Below, one piece after another: positions 33,483-42,419 of a stretch of DNA of 64,000 bases. The position numbers and the translations under genes are program-made. Origin of the DNA: Kibdelosporangium aridum. GTDB lineage: Bacteria; Actinomycetota; Actinomycetes; Mycobacteriales; Pseudonocardiaceae. How positions within the stretch are numbered: the stretch's first letter is position 1; each line of letters starts with the position of its first letter. Under the pieces are notes generated by a model. It searched no databases and was not told the DNA's origin. It saw nothing but the letters and a program-made list of their open reading frames with translations. The DNA is taken from positions 434,001-498,000 of the forward strand of contig NZ_FWXV01000009.1 in the NCBI RefSeq assembly GCF_900176515.1. Direction: 5' to 3'.

Positions 33483-34085
33483 GTGCGCCAGCCGCAACAG
33501 GACCGCAGCCGCGCCACCCGGCAGCGGCTGCTGGAGTCCGCGATCGAGGCCCTCGCCGAACTGGGCTGGCAGGGCAGCACGGTGGCGGTGGTCGCGGAAC
33601 GGGCCGGGGTGTCCAGAGGTGCGGCGCAGCACCACTTTCCCACCCGCGAGGACCTGTTCGCGGCGGCCGTGGAATACGTCGGCGAGGCCAGGCGGACCTG
33701 GACCCGCGAGCACAGCGCGGACCTGCCGACCGGCCCGGAGCGCACCCGCGCGGTGGTCGACATGATCGTCCGGATCTACACCGGCCCGCTTTTCCGTGCG
33801 GCACTGCACTTGTGGGTGGCCGCGACCTCGGACGAGCAGCTGCGCACGTCGATCGTGGAGCTGGAAGCACGAATTGGGCGCGAGCAGCACAAACTCGCAC
33901 TCGAACTGCTCGGCGTGGACGAAAGCACGCCGGGCGTAAGGGAAACCGTGCAGGCGACGCTGGACATGGCCCGTGGTCTCGGCCTGGCGAACTTGCTGAC
34001 TGACGACAGCAAGAGGCGCGCGGGAATCATCGACCGCTGGGCGGAGGTCCTGGACGCGACGCTGAACGCCGGCGCCCGCACATGA
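33483..34085 (+). CDS. TetR/AcrR-family regulator of the acyl-CoA dehydrogenase operon
   Basis: A 200-aa one-component repressor. The N-terminal HTH is TRQRLLESAIEALAELGWQG then VAERAGVSRGAAQHHFPTRE, and the C-terminal ligand domain is helical. GTG 33483 follows TAGGAGTCCAAG, directly after the second acyl-CoA dehydrogenase, and its stop overlaps the GrpB gene (ATGA). It probably binds the palindrome at 31119-31134 and responds to an acyl-CoA or related metabolite. Confidence 0.9.
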   Translation: MRQPQQDRSRATRQRLLESAIEALAELGWQGSTVAVVAERAGVSRGAAQHHFPTREDLFAAAVEYVGEARRTWTREHSADLPTGPERTRAVVDMIVRIYTGPLFRAALHLWVAATSDEQLRTSIVELEARIGREQHKLALELLGVDESTPGVRETVQATLDMARGLGLANLLTDDSKRRAGIIDRWAEVLDATLNAGART

Positions 34086-34591
34086 TCGAGGTCGTCGACT
34101 ACGACCCCGCGTGGCCACAGCTGGCCGCGGCGGCGATAGCAGACCTTGAAGGCATGTTCGTCGAGATCGAGCACATCGGCTCGACCTCGGTGCCGGGCCT
34201 GGCGGCAAAACCGGTGATCGACTTGATGGCAGCGGTTGAGGACCTTGCCGACGTGCCGACGGATTCCCTTGCGGCCGTGGGCTTTCATCAGCATGACAAC
34301 GGCATGACGGACCGACTCCTGTTCATCCGCACGCGTGACGGCGTGCTCACGCACAACCTGCACGTCGTGACACTGGCCAGCTGGCCCACGCGCAACCAAC
34401 GCATTCTGCGCGACTACCTTCGCGAGCATCCTTCGGACGCGGCGCGTTATGCCGCCCTGAAAAGGAAACTGGTCGCGTCCGGCATCCACCCCGGCGACTA
34501 CGCCGCCGCGAAGACCGAGCTGATCCAGGAGCTGACCGACAAGGCCCGAACCCTGCTGGGACTGCCCCTTGTGGACGTCTGGGAGAAGTGA
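34082..34591 (+). CDS. GrpB (UPF0157) family protein
   Basis: A 169-aa nucleotidyltransferase-like GrpB protein with the signature IEVVDYDPAWPQLAAAA, EHIGSTSVPGLAAKPVIDLM and LTHNLHVVTLASWPTRNQRILRDYL. Translationally coupled (ATGA) to the TetR gene. The family fold is known but its function is not; the link to acyl-CoA metabolism is positional only. Confidence 0.9.
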   Translation: MIEVVDYDPAWPQLAAAAIADLEGMFVEIEHIGSTSVPGLAAKPVIDLMAAVEDLADVPTDSLAAVGFHQHDNGMTDRLLFIRTRDGVLTHNLHVVTLASWPTRNQRILRDYLREHPSDAARYAALKRKLVASGIHPGDYAAAKTELIQELTDKARTLLGLPLVDVWEK

Positions 34592-34624
34592 TCGAGGCAA
34601 GGCGCCTTGCCTCGAGCTGCCGCG

Positions 34625-34843
34625 TCAGACCTGAGCGAGGCTCATTCGCTGCTTCTCCGCGTCCACATCGAGGACCTTGACCCGGACCTCGGTGCCCTCA
34701 GCCAGCTTGGCGCCGACCAGAAGACCGTGGATGTCCGGTGCCATCTCGACGAAAACGCCGAACGGCATCTCACTGACGACACGTCCAGTCAGGACAGTGC
34801 CGTCCCGCTGTGCCGCGATGAACGGTGCAAAGGGTTCTGTCAT
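34625..34843 (-). CDS. Stand-alone S1 RNA-binding domain protein
   Basis: A 72-aa protein that is almost entirely one S1/OB-fold (GTVLTGRVVSEMPFGVFVEM, IHGLLVGAKL, VRVKVLDVDAEKQRMSLA). A strong Shine-Dalgarno (GGAGGTGAG) precedes ATG 34843. It is isolated on the minus strand, convergent with the GrpB gene. It probably binds RNA or ribosomes; the role is unknown. Confidence 0.88.
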   Translation of the reverse strand: MTEPFAPFIAAQRDGTVLTGRVVSEMPFGVFVEMAPDIHGLLVGAKLAEGTEVRVKVLDVDAEKQRMSLAQV

Positions 34844-35134
34844 GCTCTCACCTCCTCTCCCAACACCAGTTCTGCCGACTGGGCGGGGGAGGGCGGGCCG
34901 CGGGCCCGCGGGGTGGTCACGACAAGGCCGGGGATCCCGTCTGTGCTTGGCGCAAGGCCGACCCGGTAGTCACGCCGGAGAGATTAGCACGAGAAAGTGA
35001 TGCCCTGTAAAGCGTTGCCTGGCACACAATCAGGCAACCGAACCCGTTGACGCCCGTTTGCCATCGTGCAAGCCGGACGGCAGGGAGGGTGGCCTGCCTG
35101 CCGCTTCAGCTTGTCGTTGTTCAGGCCCTGCTCG
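34844..35134. other. Intergenic region with two inverted repeats
   Basis: About 290 bp without a gene between the S1-domain gene (whose promoter should lie here on the minus strand) and the P450 stop. It holds GTTGCCTG/CAGGCAAC (35014-35021 and 35031-35038, 9-nt loop) and CGGCAGG/CCTGCCG (35078-35084 and 35097-35103). The first could be an operator or hairpin for the S1 gene; the second is placed as a terminator for the P450 gene on the minus strand. Confidence 0.5.
35078..35103 (-). terminator. Possible terminator of the P450 gene
   Basis: CGGCAGG and CCTGCCG form a 7-bp stem with a 12-nt loop, 32 bp beyond the P450 stop codon on the minus strand. Modest in strength. Confidence 0.4.
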
Positions 35135-36535
35135 CTACAGTGGCTGGAGGCTGACCGGCAGGCCGTCGGAAGGTGCCGGAAGTGCCGTCGAGTCCCAGCG
35201 CACCTTGTAGTCCTGCGGCACCGACCACTTGTACCTGGTGAGCATCTCGTGCAGCAACGTCTTCACTTCAAGCATCCCGAAGTGCATGCCGATGCACTTG
35301 TGCGCCCCGCCGCCGAACGGCATCCACGCGTACCGATGCGCCTTGTCCTCGCGGCGTTCCTCGCTGAACCGCTCGGGATCGAAGTGCGCGGGATTCGACC
35401 AGTACTCCGGAAGCATCTGGTTCACCCACGGCCCCAACGCGATCATCGTGTTCGCTGGCACGTAATGCCCGAGAATCTCCGTCTCCCGCACGGTCTTGCG
35501 CGCCAGCGAAGGCACCGGAGCCACCAGTCGCAGCGACTCCTTGATGACCAGCTCGAGATCGCGCAACCCTTCCAGCGCATCGATATCCAGCGGTCCCGGT
35601 CCCGCCGCGGCACACTCCGCGCGGACGCGGTCCTGCCATTCCGGGTGCTTGCCGAGGTAGTAAGCCGCGGCGGTCGTCGTGATGGTGGACGTGTCGTGTG
35701 CCGCCATCATCAGGAAGATCATGTGGTTGACGACATCGTCATCGCTGAACGCTTCGCCGTCCTCGGCTTGGGCGTGGCACAGGCCGGAGAACAGGTCGTT
35801 CGAATCGCTCGCTCGTTTCGCGGGGACGTTGCGGCGGAAGAAGTCCTCAAGCAGTTTCCGCCCTTGCAGGCCCGCGTTCCACCGCCCGCCCGGCACCGCG
35901 AAACGGATCATCGATGTGCCCGCGCGAACCGTGGCCACGAAGGCCTTGTTCAGCGCGTCCTTCTCATTGCCCAACGCCGAAGCCATGAACACCGCGCCCG
36001 CGATGTCCAAAGTCAGTTGTTTCATCCGCGGGTAGACGTGGAATGTCCCGGTCTCCCATGCCTTTACACCCTCGGCCGCCACCGATGCCACGTGCTCGAG
36101 GTATCCGGTGATCCGTGGCCGGGTGAAGGCTTGCTGCATCAGCCTGCGGTGGAACATGTGTTCTTCGAAGTCCAGCAGCATCAGGCCGCGCCGGAAGAAC
36201 GGGCCGATGAAGTACGTCCATCCTTGCTGCGAGAACGTCTTGTCCTTGTTCGTCAGCACGACCTGTGTCGCGTCGCCGCCCGCCGCCGCGACGATGTTCA
36301 CGCCGAAGGCCTTCATCCAGGAGACCGGGCCGTAGGTCTCGTAGCGCTTCAACCCGAAGTCCAGGCCCAGCCGCAGCGCTTCCAGCGAGTGCCCGATCAG
36401 CGGCAGGCCGCTGTCACCCGGAACCGGCTTGAGGTCCGACCCGGCCGGGACCGCGCCGAAGTCCTTTCTGCGCCACGTGTTCTCCAGCAGCCATTCGTCG
36501 AATTTCGTCGCGCCGGCCATGTGCGTCGTTGCCAC
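35135..36535 (-). CDS. Cytochrome P450
   Basis: A 466-aa heme monooxygenase. It shows the I-helix AHDTST (oxygen activation), the K-helix ESLR, the PERF-like region (FDPERFSEERRED) and the heme loop FGGGAHKCIGM, with the cysteine ligand near residue 412. The N-terminus (SGLPLIGHSLEALRLG) and overall layout resemble the CYP51/CYP120-like class of longer bacterial P450s. Its start lies inside the 3' end of the tandem TetR gene (~120-bp same-strand overlap; ATG 36520 is an alternative start), so the two are co-transcribed and the regulator probably controls it. No redox partner is nearby. Confidence 0.92.
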   Translation of the reverse strand: MATTHMAGATKFDEWLLENTWRRKDFGAVPAGSDLKPVPGDSGLPLIGHSLEALRLGLDFGLKRYETYGPVSWMKAFGVNIVAAAGGDATQVVLTNKDKTFSQQGWTYFIGPFFRRGLMLLDFEEHMFHRRLMQQAFTRPRITGYLEHVASVAAEGVKAWETGTFHVYPRMKQLTLDIAGAVFMASALGNEKDALNKAFVATVRAGTSMIRFAVPGGRWNAGLQGRKLLEDFFRRNVPAKRASDSNDLFSGLCHAQAEDGEAFSDDDVVNHMIFLMMAAHDTSTITTTAAAYYLGKHPEWQDRVRAECAAAGPGPLDIDALEGLRDLELVIKESLRLVAPVPSLARKTVRETEILGHYVPANTMIALGPWVNQMLPEYWSNPAHFDPERFSEERREDKAHRYAWMPFGGGAHKCIGMHFGMLEVKTLLHEMLTRYKWSVPQDYKVRWDSTALPAPSDGLPVSLQPL

Positions 36536-37703
36536 TGCCTGCCTCCGCTGCTGTGTCCAGTACGGCTACTGCGAGTCCGGTCAGCTCGACCACCAGCCCA
36601 GGTCTGGTGGTCACCCGAGGTGTCCGGGTGAGGTCGTTGACGATGGTCAATGCCGCGTGCACGGCAATCCGAGCTTCCGGTTCCGGCAGGTCAGGCGCAA
36701 CGGTTCGGAGCAACGTCACCCATTCGGCGACGTACGCGCGTTGCACTTTGACCAGTTCTTTCCGGTCCCGGTCGGGCACGTTGCCCAGTTCGCTCGCGAA
36801 CACCGACAACAGGTCGTCCGATCGCCACACGATGTCCACATAGGACGCGACCAGGCCGGTCAATGCCTCGCGTGGCGATGGTGCGTTCTCGATTACCCGG
36901 CGGGCGTCCATCTGCAGGCGGTCGGCCATCCGGTAGCCCGCCGCCATCAGCAGTTCCGCCTTGCCGTCGAAGTGCCGGTAGACGCTCGGCCCGGCGATTC
37001 CGGCCGCGGCGCCGATGTCCTCCATGCTCACGTCCCGGTAGCCGCGTTCGCGGAACAGGCGTGTCGCCACGGTCAGCAGCTCCTCGCGGCGTGACAGCTG
37101 CACGGGCGGGCGCTGCCACTCGTGCCTGGTGCTGACCGGCGATTCGGGCAGCGAGCTGCGGAAAACCGCGCAGGCCATCCTGCCGAGCAGCTGCTCGAAC
37201 CGGCGCTTCGGCAGTGACACGTGGTGGTCGGCGACACTGCCGAACACGCTCAACGCCGCCCAGCTCAGCAGCTCAGCCTCGGGTAAGGCCAGGTCAGGCC
37301 GGGCGTCGCGGAGTGCCGACACCCAGTCGCCCATCAGTTCGGCGCCGCGCTTGACGATCTTGATCTGGTCGGCTTTGTCCAGGTGACGGCCCTGCCAGCG
37401 CCACAGGGCGGTGATCTCACGGCGCTCGACCGCCAACGCCGACACCGACGAGACCAGGGCGGGCAGTGGCTCGGGCTGGGCCAGTGCCTGGTCGGTGACC
37501 AGGCCGAACTTGTCCAGGCCGGTGAGCAGGACGTGTGCCAGTACGTCCTGTTTGCCGCGGAAATGGCGGTACACGGCGGGGCCGGTGACACCCGCCGCCG
37601 CGGCGATGTCGTTGACGCTCACGCCGTGGTAGCCATGCCTGCGGAACAGCTCGGCAGCAGCGTCTGTCAGCTGCTCCTTGCGGTTGCGCGGTCGGCTGTT
37701 CAC
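36414..37703 (-). CDS. Tandem (double) TetR-family regulator
   Basis: About 429 aa made of two complete TetR units. The first HTH (KEQLTDAAAELFRRHGY, GVTGPAVYRHFRGKQD) is near residues 8-60 and the second (REELLTVATRLFRERGY, GIAGPSVYRHFDGKAE) begins near residue 209, each followed by its own helical ligand domain. A single-chain pseudo-dimer is likely. GTG 37703 is 11 nt after GGAGG; an ATG at 37742 lacks a Shine-Dalgarno. The C-terminal ~40 residues lie in the region overlapping the P450 gene and are not TetR-like. A palindrome at 37760-37774 is the probable operator shared with fadA. Confidence 0.88.
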   Translation of the reverse strand: MNSRPRNRKEQLTDAAAELFRRHGYHGVSVNDIAAAAGVTGPAVYRHFRGKQDVLAHVLLTGLDKFGLVTDQALAQPEPLPALVSSVSALAVERREITALWRWQGRHLDKADQIKIVKRGAELMGDWVSALRDARPDLALPEAELLSWAALSVFGSVADHHVSLPKRRFEQLLGRMACAVFRSSLPESPVSTRHEWQRPPVQLSRREELLTVATRLFRERGYRDVSMEDIGAAAGIAGPSVYRHFDGKAELLMAAGYRMADRLQMDARRVIENAPSPREALTGLVASYVDIVWRSDDLLSVFASELGNVPDRDRKELVKVQRAYVAEWVTLLRTVAPDLPEPEARIAVHAALTIVNDLTRTPRVTTRPGLVVELTGLAVAVLDTAAEAGSGNDAHGRRDEIRRMAAGEHVAQKGLRRGPGRVGPQAGSG

Positions 37704-37759
37704 GGCGGGAGTGACCTCCGTCTCGTAATCGGTCCATAGCAAAGCTAGATCAGCCAGTT

Positions 37760-37774
37760 CTGCTTGACAAGCAG
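37760..37774. promoter_or_regulatory. Perfect 15-bp palindrome overlapping the fadA -35 box
   Basis: CTGCTTG-A-CAAGCAG is a perfect inverted repeat (7-1-7) in the divergent region between the tandem TetR gene and fadA. It covers the -35 TTGACA, so binding would block fadA transcription. Its TGCTTG/CAAGCA half-sites also occur, in the opposite arrangement, in the palindrome at 31119-31134. Confidence 0.65.
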
Positions 37775-37791
37775 CGGATTCGTTCCATGAT
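37764..37791 (+). promoter_or_regulatory. Sigma-70-type promoter of fadA-fadB
   Basis: TTGACA (37764-37769) and CATGAT (37786-37791) are separated by 16 bp. Transcription would begin near 37798, which supports the GTG at 37835 as the fadA start rather than the ATG at 37796. Confidence 0.6.
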
Positions 37792-37834
37792 GTGAATGAG
37801 CATTAGCACCAGCGCGGGTGAGAGGAACTTCGGC

Positions 37835-39049
37835 GTGAGCACAGAAGCGTTCATCTACGAGGCGATCCGAACGCCTCGCGGCCGGGGAAAGAAGACCGGC
37901 TCGCTGCACGGCGTCAAGCCGATCTCGCTGGTGACCGGGCTCATCGACGAGATGCGCACCCGTCACCCCAACCTGGACACCGACCGGGTCAGCGACCTGA
38001 TCCTCGGTGTCGTCTCGCCCGTCGGCGACCAGGGCTCGGTGATCTCCCGGTCCGCCGCGATCGCGGCCGGGCTGCCCGACACGGTGGCCGGTGTGCAGGT
38101 CAACCGGTTCTGCGCGTCCGGCCTTGAGGCCGTCAACCAGGCCGCGCAGAAGGTCCGCGCCGGCTGGGACGAGCTGGTCATCGCCGGCGGTGTCGAATCG
38201 ATGTCCCGTGTGCCGATGGGTTCCGACGGTGGCGCGTGGGCGATGGACCCGGAGACCAACTACGAGACCTACTTCGTGCCGCAGGGCATCGGCGCGGACC
38301 TGATCGCCACGATCGAGGGTTTCTCACGTGACGACGTCGACGCGTACGCCCTGCGCTCGCAGGAACGTGCCGCCAAGGCATGGGCGGGCGGTTACTTCGC
38401 CAAGTCCGTTGTCCCGGTCAAGGACCGCAACGGCGTCGTGATCCTGGACCACGACGAGCACATGCGCCCGGACACCACGCTGGAGGGCCTGGCCAAGCTC
38501 AGCCCGTCCTTCGCGGGCATCGGCGAGATGGGTGGCTTCGACGCGGTGGCGCTGCAGAAGTACCACTGGGTCGAGAAGATCAACCACGTGCACCACGCGG
38601 GCAACTCGTCGGGCATCGTGGACGGCGCCGCGCTGCTGCTGGTCGGCAACGAGCAGGTCGGCAAGGACCTCGGGCTGACCCCGCGGGCGCGGATCGTGGC
38701 CACCGCGGTCACCGGATCCGACCCGACGATCATGCTGACCGGCCCGACGCCCGCGACCCAGAAGCTGCTCAAGACCGCGGGCCTCGGCGTCGAGGACATC
38801 GACCTGTTCGAGCTGAACGAGGCCTTCGCCTCGGTCGTGTTGAAGTACCAGAAGGACCTTGGCATCCCGGACGAGAAGCTGAACGTCAACGGGGGCGCCA
38901 TCGCGATGGGGCACCCGCTCGGCGCGACCGGCGCGATGATCACCGGGACCATGGTCGACGAGCTGGAACGCCGCGAAGCCCGCCGGGCCGTGGTCACTCT
39001 CTGCATCGGTGGCGGCATGGGCCTGGCCACCCTGATCGAGCGCGTCTGA
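37835..39049 (+). CDS. fadA: Acetyl-CoA C-acyltransferase (thiolase), beta subunit of the trifunctional enzyme
   Basis: A 404-aa thiolase carrying out the last step of beta-oxidation. Active-site cysteine in [15 protein letters not shown] (~90), [15 protein letters not shown], the His in [15 protein letters not shown] and the second cysteine in [19 protein letters not shown] 37835 follows AGAGGAA and agrees with the upstream promoter; the ATG at 37796 would extend it by 13 residues. Length and partner match mycobacterial FadA/FadB (Rv0859/Rv0860, from memory). fadB starts 11 bp downstream. Confidence 0.93.
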   Translation: MSTEAFIYEAIRTPRGRGKKTGSLHGVKPISLVTGLIDEMRTRHPNLDTDRVSDLILGVVSPVGDQGSVISRSAAIAAGLPDTVAGVQVNRFCASGLEAVNQAAQKVRAGWDELVIAGGVESMSRVPMGSDGGAWAMDPETNYETYFVPQGIGADLIATIEGFSRDDVDAYALRSQERAAKAWAGGYFAKSVVPVKDRNGVVILDHDEHMRPDTTLEGLAKLSPSFAGIGEMGGFDAVALQKYHWVEKINHVHHAGNSSGIVDGAALLLVGNEQVGKDLGLTPRARIVATAVTGSDPTIMLTGPTPATQKLLKTAGLGVEDIDLFELNEAFASVVLKYQKDLGIPDEKLNVNGGAIAMGHPLGATGAMITGTMVDELERREARRAVVTLCIGGGMGLATLIERV

Positions 39050-39060
39050 GGACACCTGAC

Positions 39061-41223
39061 ATGACTGAGAACATGATTCGTTGGGAGCAGGACGCGGACG
39101 GCATCGTCACGCTGACGATGGACGACCCGGACCAGTCGGCCAACACGATGAACGAGACGTACGCGCGCTCCATGCACGATACGATCGAGCGCCTGTACGC
39201 CGAGCAGGACAACATCACCGGTGTCGTGCTGACCTCGGCCAAGAAGACGTTCTTCGCCGGTGGCGACCTGAAGATCATGAGCAGGACCGGCAGGGCCGAC
39301 GCCGCGGCCATCACCGACCACGCCAACAGCATGAAGGCCGACCTGCGCAAGCTCGAACTGCTGCCCAAGCCGGTCGTGGCCGCGATCAACGGCGCCGCGC
39401 TCGGCGGTGGCCTGGAGATCGCGCTGGCGTGCAAGTACCGGATCGCGTTGGACGCCAAGGGAAGCCAGATCGGCCTGCCCGAGGTCACGCTGGGCCTGCT
39501 GCCCGGCGGCGGCGGTGTCGTGCGAACCGTTCGCCTGCTTGGCATTCAGAACGCGCTGCTGAACGTTCTGCTGCAGGGGCAACGGCACAAGCCGGCCAAG
39601 GCCAAGGAAATCGGCCTGGTGCACGAGGTTGTCGCCACGCCGGAGGAGATGATCGCGAACGCCAAGGCGTGGATCAAGGCCAACCCCGAGGCCGTGCAGC
39701 CGTGGGAGGTCAAGGGCTACAAGATTCCCGGTGGTACGCCTGCGAACCCATCCTTCGCGGCGAACCTGCCCGCGTTCCCGGCGAACCTGCGCAAGCAGCT
39801 CAAGGGCGCCAACATGCCCGCGCCGCGCAACATCATGGCGGCCGCGGTCGAGGGTTCCCAGGTGGACTTCGACACCGCGTCGCTGATCGAGACGCGGTAC
39901 TTTGTGGACTTGCTGACCAGCCAGGTCGCCAAGAACATGATCAAGGCGTTCTTCTTCGACCTGCAGCACATCAACTCCGGCGGCTCCCGCCCGGACGGCT
40001 ACGAGCGCTACACCGCCCGCAAGGCTTTGGTGCTCGGCGCGGGCATGATGGGCGCCGGTATCGCGTACTCCTGTGCCAGGGCGGGGATCGACGTCGTGCT
40101 CAAGGACGTTTCCCTTGAGGCAGCGGAAAAAGGCAAGGGTTACTCGGTCAAGCTGCTGGAGAAGGCCGTCTCCCGCGGCAAGATCACGCAGGACAAGGCC
40201 GACGAGGTGCTGGCCAGGATCCACCCGACCGAGAAGGCCGAGGACGCGGCGGGCTGTGACCTGGTGATCGAGGCGGTCTTCGAGGACCCGTCCTTGAAGC
40301 ACAAGGTGTTCCAGGAGATCGAAGGCTTCGTCACACCGGACGCGCTGCTCGGCTCGAACACCTCGACGCTGCCGATCACCGGCCTCGCCGAAGGCGTGCA
40401 GCGCCAGGAGGACTTCATCGGCCTGCACTTCTTCTCGCCAGTGGACAAGATGCCGCTGCTTGAGATCATCCGGGGCGCGCGGACCAGCGACGCGACGCTG
40501 GCCAAGGCGATCGACGTGGCACAGCAGATCAAGAAGACCCCGATCGTGGTCAACGACAGCCGTGGCTTCTTCACCAGCCGCGTGATCGGCACGTTCCTGA
40601 ACGAAGCGGTGGCCATGGTCGGCGAGGGCATCGCCGTCCCGTCGATCGAGCAGGCAGGAAGCCAAGCCGGTTACCCGGCCCCGCCGTTGCAGCTGATGGA
40701 CGAGCTGACGCTGACCCTGCCCCGCAAGATCCGCGAGGAGACCAAGGCGGGTATCGAGGCAGCGGGCGGTACGTGGACTCCGCACGCGTCCGAGGGCGTC
40801 ATCGACAAGATGGTCCTGGAGTACGACCGCAAGGGCCGCTCGACCGGCGCGGGCTTCTACTCCTATGTCGACGGCAAGCGCACGGGCCTGTGGGACGGGC
40901 TGGCCGAGGCGTTCGGCTCCGGCTCGAAGGAAATCCCCTTCGAGGACATGAAGGAGCGGATGCTCTTCGCCGAGGCGCTGGAAACCGTGAAGTGCTTCGA
41001 CGAAGGCGTGCTGACCTCGATCCCGGACGCCAACATCGGCTCCATCATGGGCATCGGCTTCCCGCCGTGGACCGGTGGCGTCATCCAGTACATCAACGGC
41101 TACCCCGGTGGCCTGGCCGGGTTCGTCGCCAGGGCCCGTGAGCTGGCCGAGCGCTACGGCTCCCACTTCGAGCCGCCTGCCTCACTGGTGGCCAAGGCCG
41201 AGAAGGGCGAAATCTTCGAGTAA
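39061..41223 (+). CDS. fadB: Enoyl-CoA hydratase / 3-hydroxyacyl-CoA dehydrogenase, alpha subunit of the trifunctional enzyme
   Basis: A 720-aa bifunctional beta-oxidation enzyme. The N-terminal crotonase domain has FFAGGDLKIMSR (oxyanion hole), NGAALGGGLEIALACKYRI and LPEVTLGLLPGGGGVVR with catalytic glutamates. The 3-hydroxyacyl-CoA dehydrogenase has the NAD fold LVLGAGMMGAGIAYSCA, the catalytic HFFSPVDKMPLLEII (His and Glu) and two C-terminal HAD domains (DSRGFFTSRVI, FPPWTGGVIQYING). ATG 39061 starts the family-typical sequence; the same frame is open back to 38380 only as a shadow of fadA. It forms the trifunctional complex with FadA. Confidence 0.95.
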   Translation: MTENMIRWEQDADGIVTLTMDDPDQSANTMNETYARSMHDTIERLYAEQDNITGVVLTSAKKTFFAGGDLKIMSRTGRADAAAITDHANSMKADLRKLELLPKPVVAAINGAALGGGLEIALACKYRIALDAKGSQIGLPEVTLGLLPGGGGVVRTVRLLGIQNALLNVLLQGQRHKPAKAKEIGLVHEVVATPEEMIANAKAWIKANPEAVQPWEVKGYKIPGGTPANPSFAANLPAFPANLRKQLKGANMPAPRNIMAAAVEGSQVDFDTASLIETRYFVDLLTSQVAKNMIKAFFFDLQHINSGGSRPDGYERYTARKALVLGAGMMGAGIAYSCARAGIDVVLKDVSLEAAEKGKGYSVKLLEKAVSRGKITQDKADEVLARIHPTEKAEDAAGCDLVIEAVFEDPSLKHKVFQEIEGFVTPDALLGSNTSTLPITGLAEGVQRQEDFIGLHFFSPVDKMPLLEIIRGARTSDATLAKAIDVAQQIKKTPIVVNDSRGFFTSRVIGTFLNEAVAMVGEGIAVPSIEQAGSQAGYPAPPLQLMDELTLTLPRKIREETKAGIEAAGGTWTPHASEGVIDKMVLEYDRKGRSTGAGFYSYVDGKRTGLWDGLAEAFGSGSKEIPFEDMKERMLFAEALETVKCFDEGVLTSIPDANIGSIMGIGFPPWTGGVIQYINGYPGGLAGFVARARELAERYGSHFEPPASLVAKAEKGEIFE

Positions 41224-41238
41224 GTCCTGGTTGTCACC

Positions 41239-41278
41239 GGCCGCCCCGGGTGCCACGCACTGTGGCCCCGGGGCGGCC
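41239..41278 (+). terminator. Strong GC-rich terminator of fadA-fadB
   Basis: A 12-bp perfect stem (41239-41250 with 41267-41278) is extended by an inner 5-bp stem GCCAC/GTGGC (41252-41256 and 41262-41266), with one bulged base and a 5-nt loop. It begins 15 bp after the fadB stop. Confidence 0.85.
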
Positions 41279-41461
41279 GCGCGCTTCCCTGCTCTGAGCG
41301 GCATAAGTGCTGGTCACGAGGCGATCGGCGATCAACCACCAGGCGGGCTACCGTGGGAGTCATCTCACCTGCCGGTTGATTTTTTCGGTGGTTAGTCCGC
41401 GCATGCCCTTGGGTACCCGGGCCTCACGACGGAAATGACCGGGGTGGGGAGAGAACACACC

Positions 41462-41764
41462 ATGACGTACACGAAGCGACTGCCCAAGCCAGTGGTCGAG
41501 CAGTGGGACTGGCAGCTGCAGGGCAACTGCCGTGGTCAGGAGTCTGCGGTCTTCTTTCATCCTGACAACGAGCGTGGGCCGGCCCGTCGCACCCGTCAGG
41601 CCAAGGCCAAGCAGGTCTGCCAGACCTGCCCGGTGATCGTTCAATGCCGCCAGCACGCGTTGCGCACGCGTGAACCGTTCGGTGTCTGGGGTGGACTGGA
41701 CGAGGACGAACGCCGCGCCATTTTCTCCAAGCGCACCCGCCAACAGCACCAACCCGCTGCCTGA
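41462..41764 (+). CDS. whiB3: WhiB-family Fe-S transcriptional regulator (WhiB3/WhiD-like)
   Basis: A 100-aa Wbl protein with the four cluster cysteines C23, C53, C56 and C62 (GNCRG, VCQTCPVIVQC) and the GVWGGLDEDER turn. The block WQLQGNCRG followed by FFHPDNERGPAR closely resembles WhiB3/WhiD rather than WhiB1, WhiB2, WhiB4 or WhiB7 (comparison from memory). The family binds region 4 of the housekeeping sigma factor and controls redox, lipid or sporulation genes. ATG 41462 follows GGGGAGAG. The ~180-bp upstream region has TTGATT near 41377 but no clear -10. Confidence 0.9.
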   Translation: MTYTKRLPKPVVEQWDWQLQGNCRGQESAVFFHPDNERGPARRTRQAKAKQVCQTCPVIVQCRQHALRTREPFGVWGGLDEDERRAIFSKRTRQQHQPAA

Positions 41765-41813
41765 GAAGTCGGATCCCCCTCCTCCGCTACGTTGTGTCAG
41801 TGTGGACACGTTC

Positions 41814-42419
41814 ATGGTTGAGCAGCTGAAGCTGCGCTGGCCTGCGGACTGGACGAAGCTGCACGTGTATTTCGTGCCCGATCCCGCCGAGATCAAACCG
41901 ATCGCCGATGCCTACCGGGGTGTCCTGGACAGCTTGGATTGTGTGGCGCGGCAACCGGAAGAGTGGCTGCACGCGACGATGATGGTTCTCGACGGCGTGC
42001 CCGCCAGGGACGTGCCCGCCGAGCAGCGCGCGGAGCTGATCGACCGGCTGGGTAAGGCCGTTGCCGAAGTGCCCTCGTTCACCGTGACGTGCGGCCCTGC
42101 CGTGGCGGGACGCAGCACGGTGACGCTGGACATGGTGCCGGACAAGGACTTCGTCGCGTTGGCCGAGCTGGTGAAGGCCGCCGCGGGCGAGGTGTTCGGC
42201 CCGGAAGCGGTGAAATACACCAACAATCGGCCGCACATCACGCTCGCGTACGCGACCGGGGACGGCGACTCCGGAATCATCCAGGACAAGCTGCGGTACG
42301 CCACCGACCTGCGTGTCCCGCTGACGGTCGATGCCGTGCGGCTGGTGGATGTCCTTGTGGACGCGGAGCTTTTCCAGTTCAGGTGGGAGGAACTGGCCGC
42401 ACTGCCGCTGAGGAGCTGA
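41814..42419 (+). CDS. 2'-5' RNA ligase / cyclic phosphodiesterase family (2H phosphoesterase)
   Basis: A 201-aa 2H-superfamily protein with both HxT signatures, LHATMMVLDG and RPHITLAYA. The family ligates or hydrolyses 2'-5' or cyclic phosphates of RNA or small nucleotides. An in-frame GTG at 41802 would add four residues; neither start has a clear Shine-Dalgarno. The 3' end overlaps the convergent membrane-protein gene by 41 bp. Confidence 0.85.
   Translation: MVEQLKLRWPADWTKLHVYFVPDPAEIKPIADAYRGVLDSLDCVARQPEEWLHATMMVLDGVPARDVPAEQRAELIDRLGKAVAEVPSFTVTCGPAVAGRSTVTLDMVPDKDFVALAELVKAAAGEVFGPEAVKYTNNRPHITLAYATGDGDSGIIQDKLRYATDLRVPLTVDAVRLVDVLVDAELFQFRWEELAALPLRS

Noticed and set aside
38380-39060. 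Upstream extension of the fadB frame through fadA
   Set aside because: The sequence before 39061 is out-of-frame fadA; homology to crotonases starts at the ATG 39061.
38392-41166. 924-codon open frame on the minus strand, antisense to fadA/fadB
   Set aside because: Shadow of two strongly supported genes; no motif, no start context.
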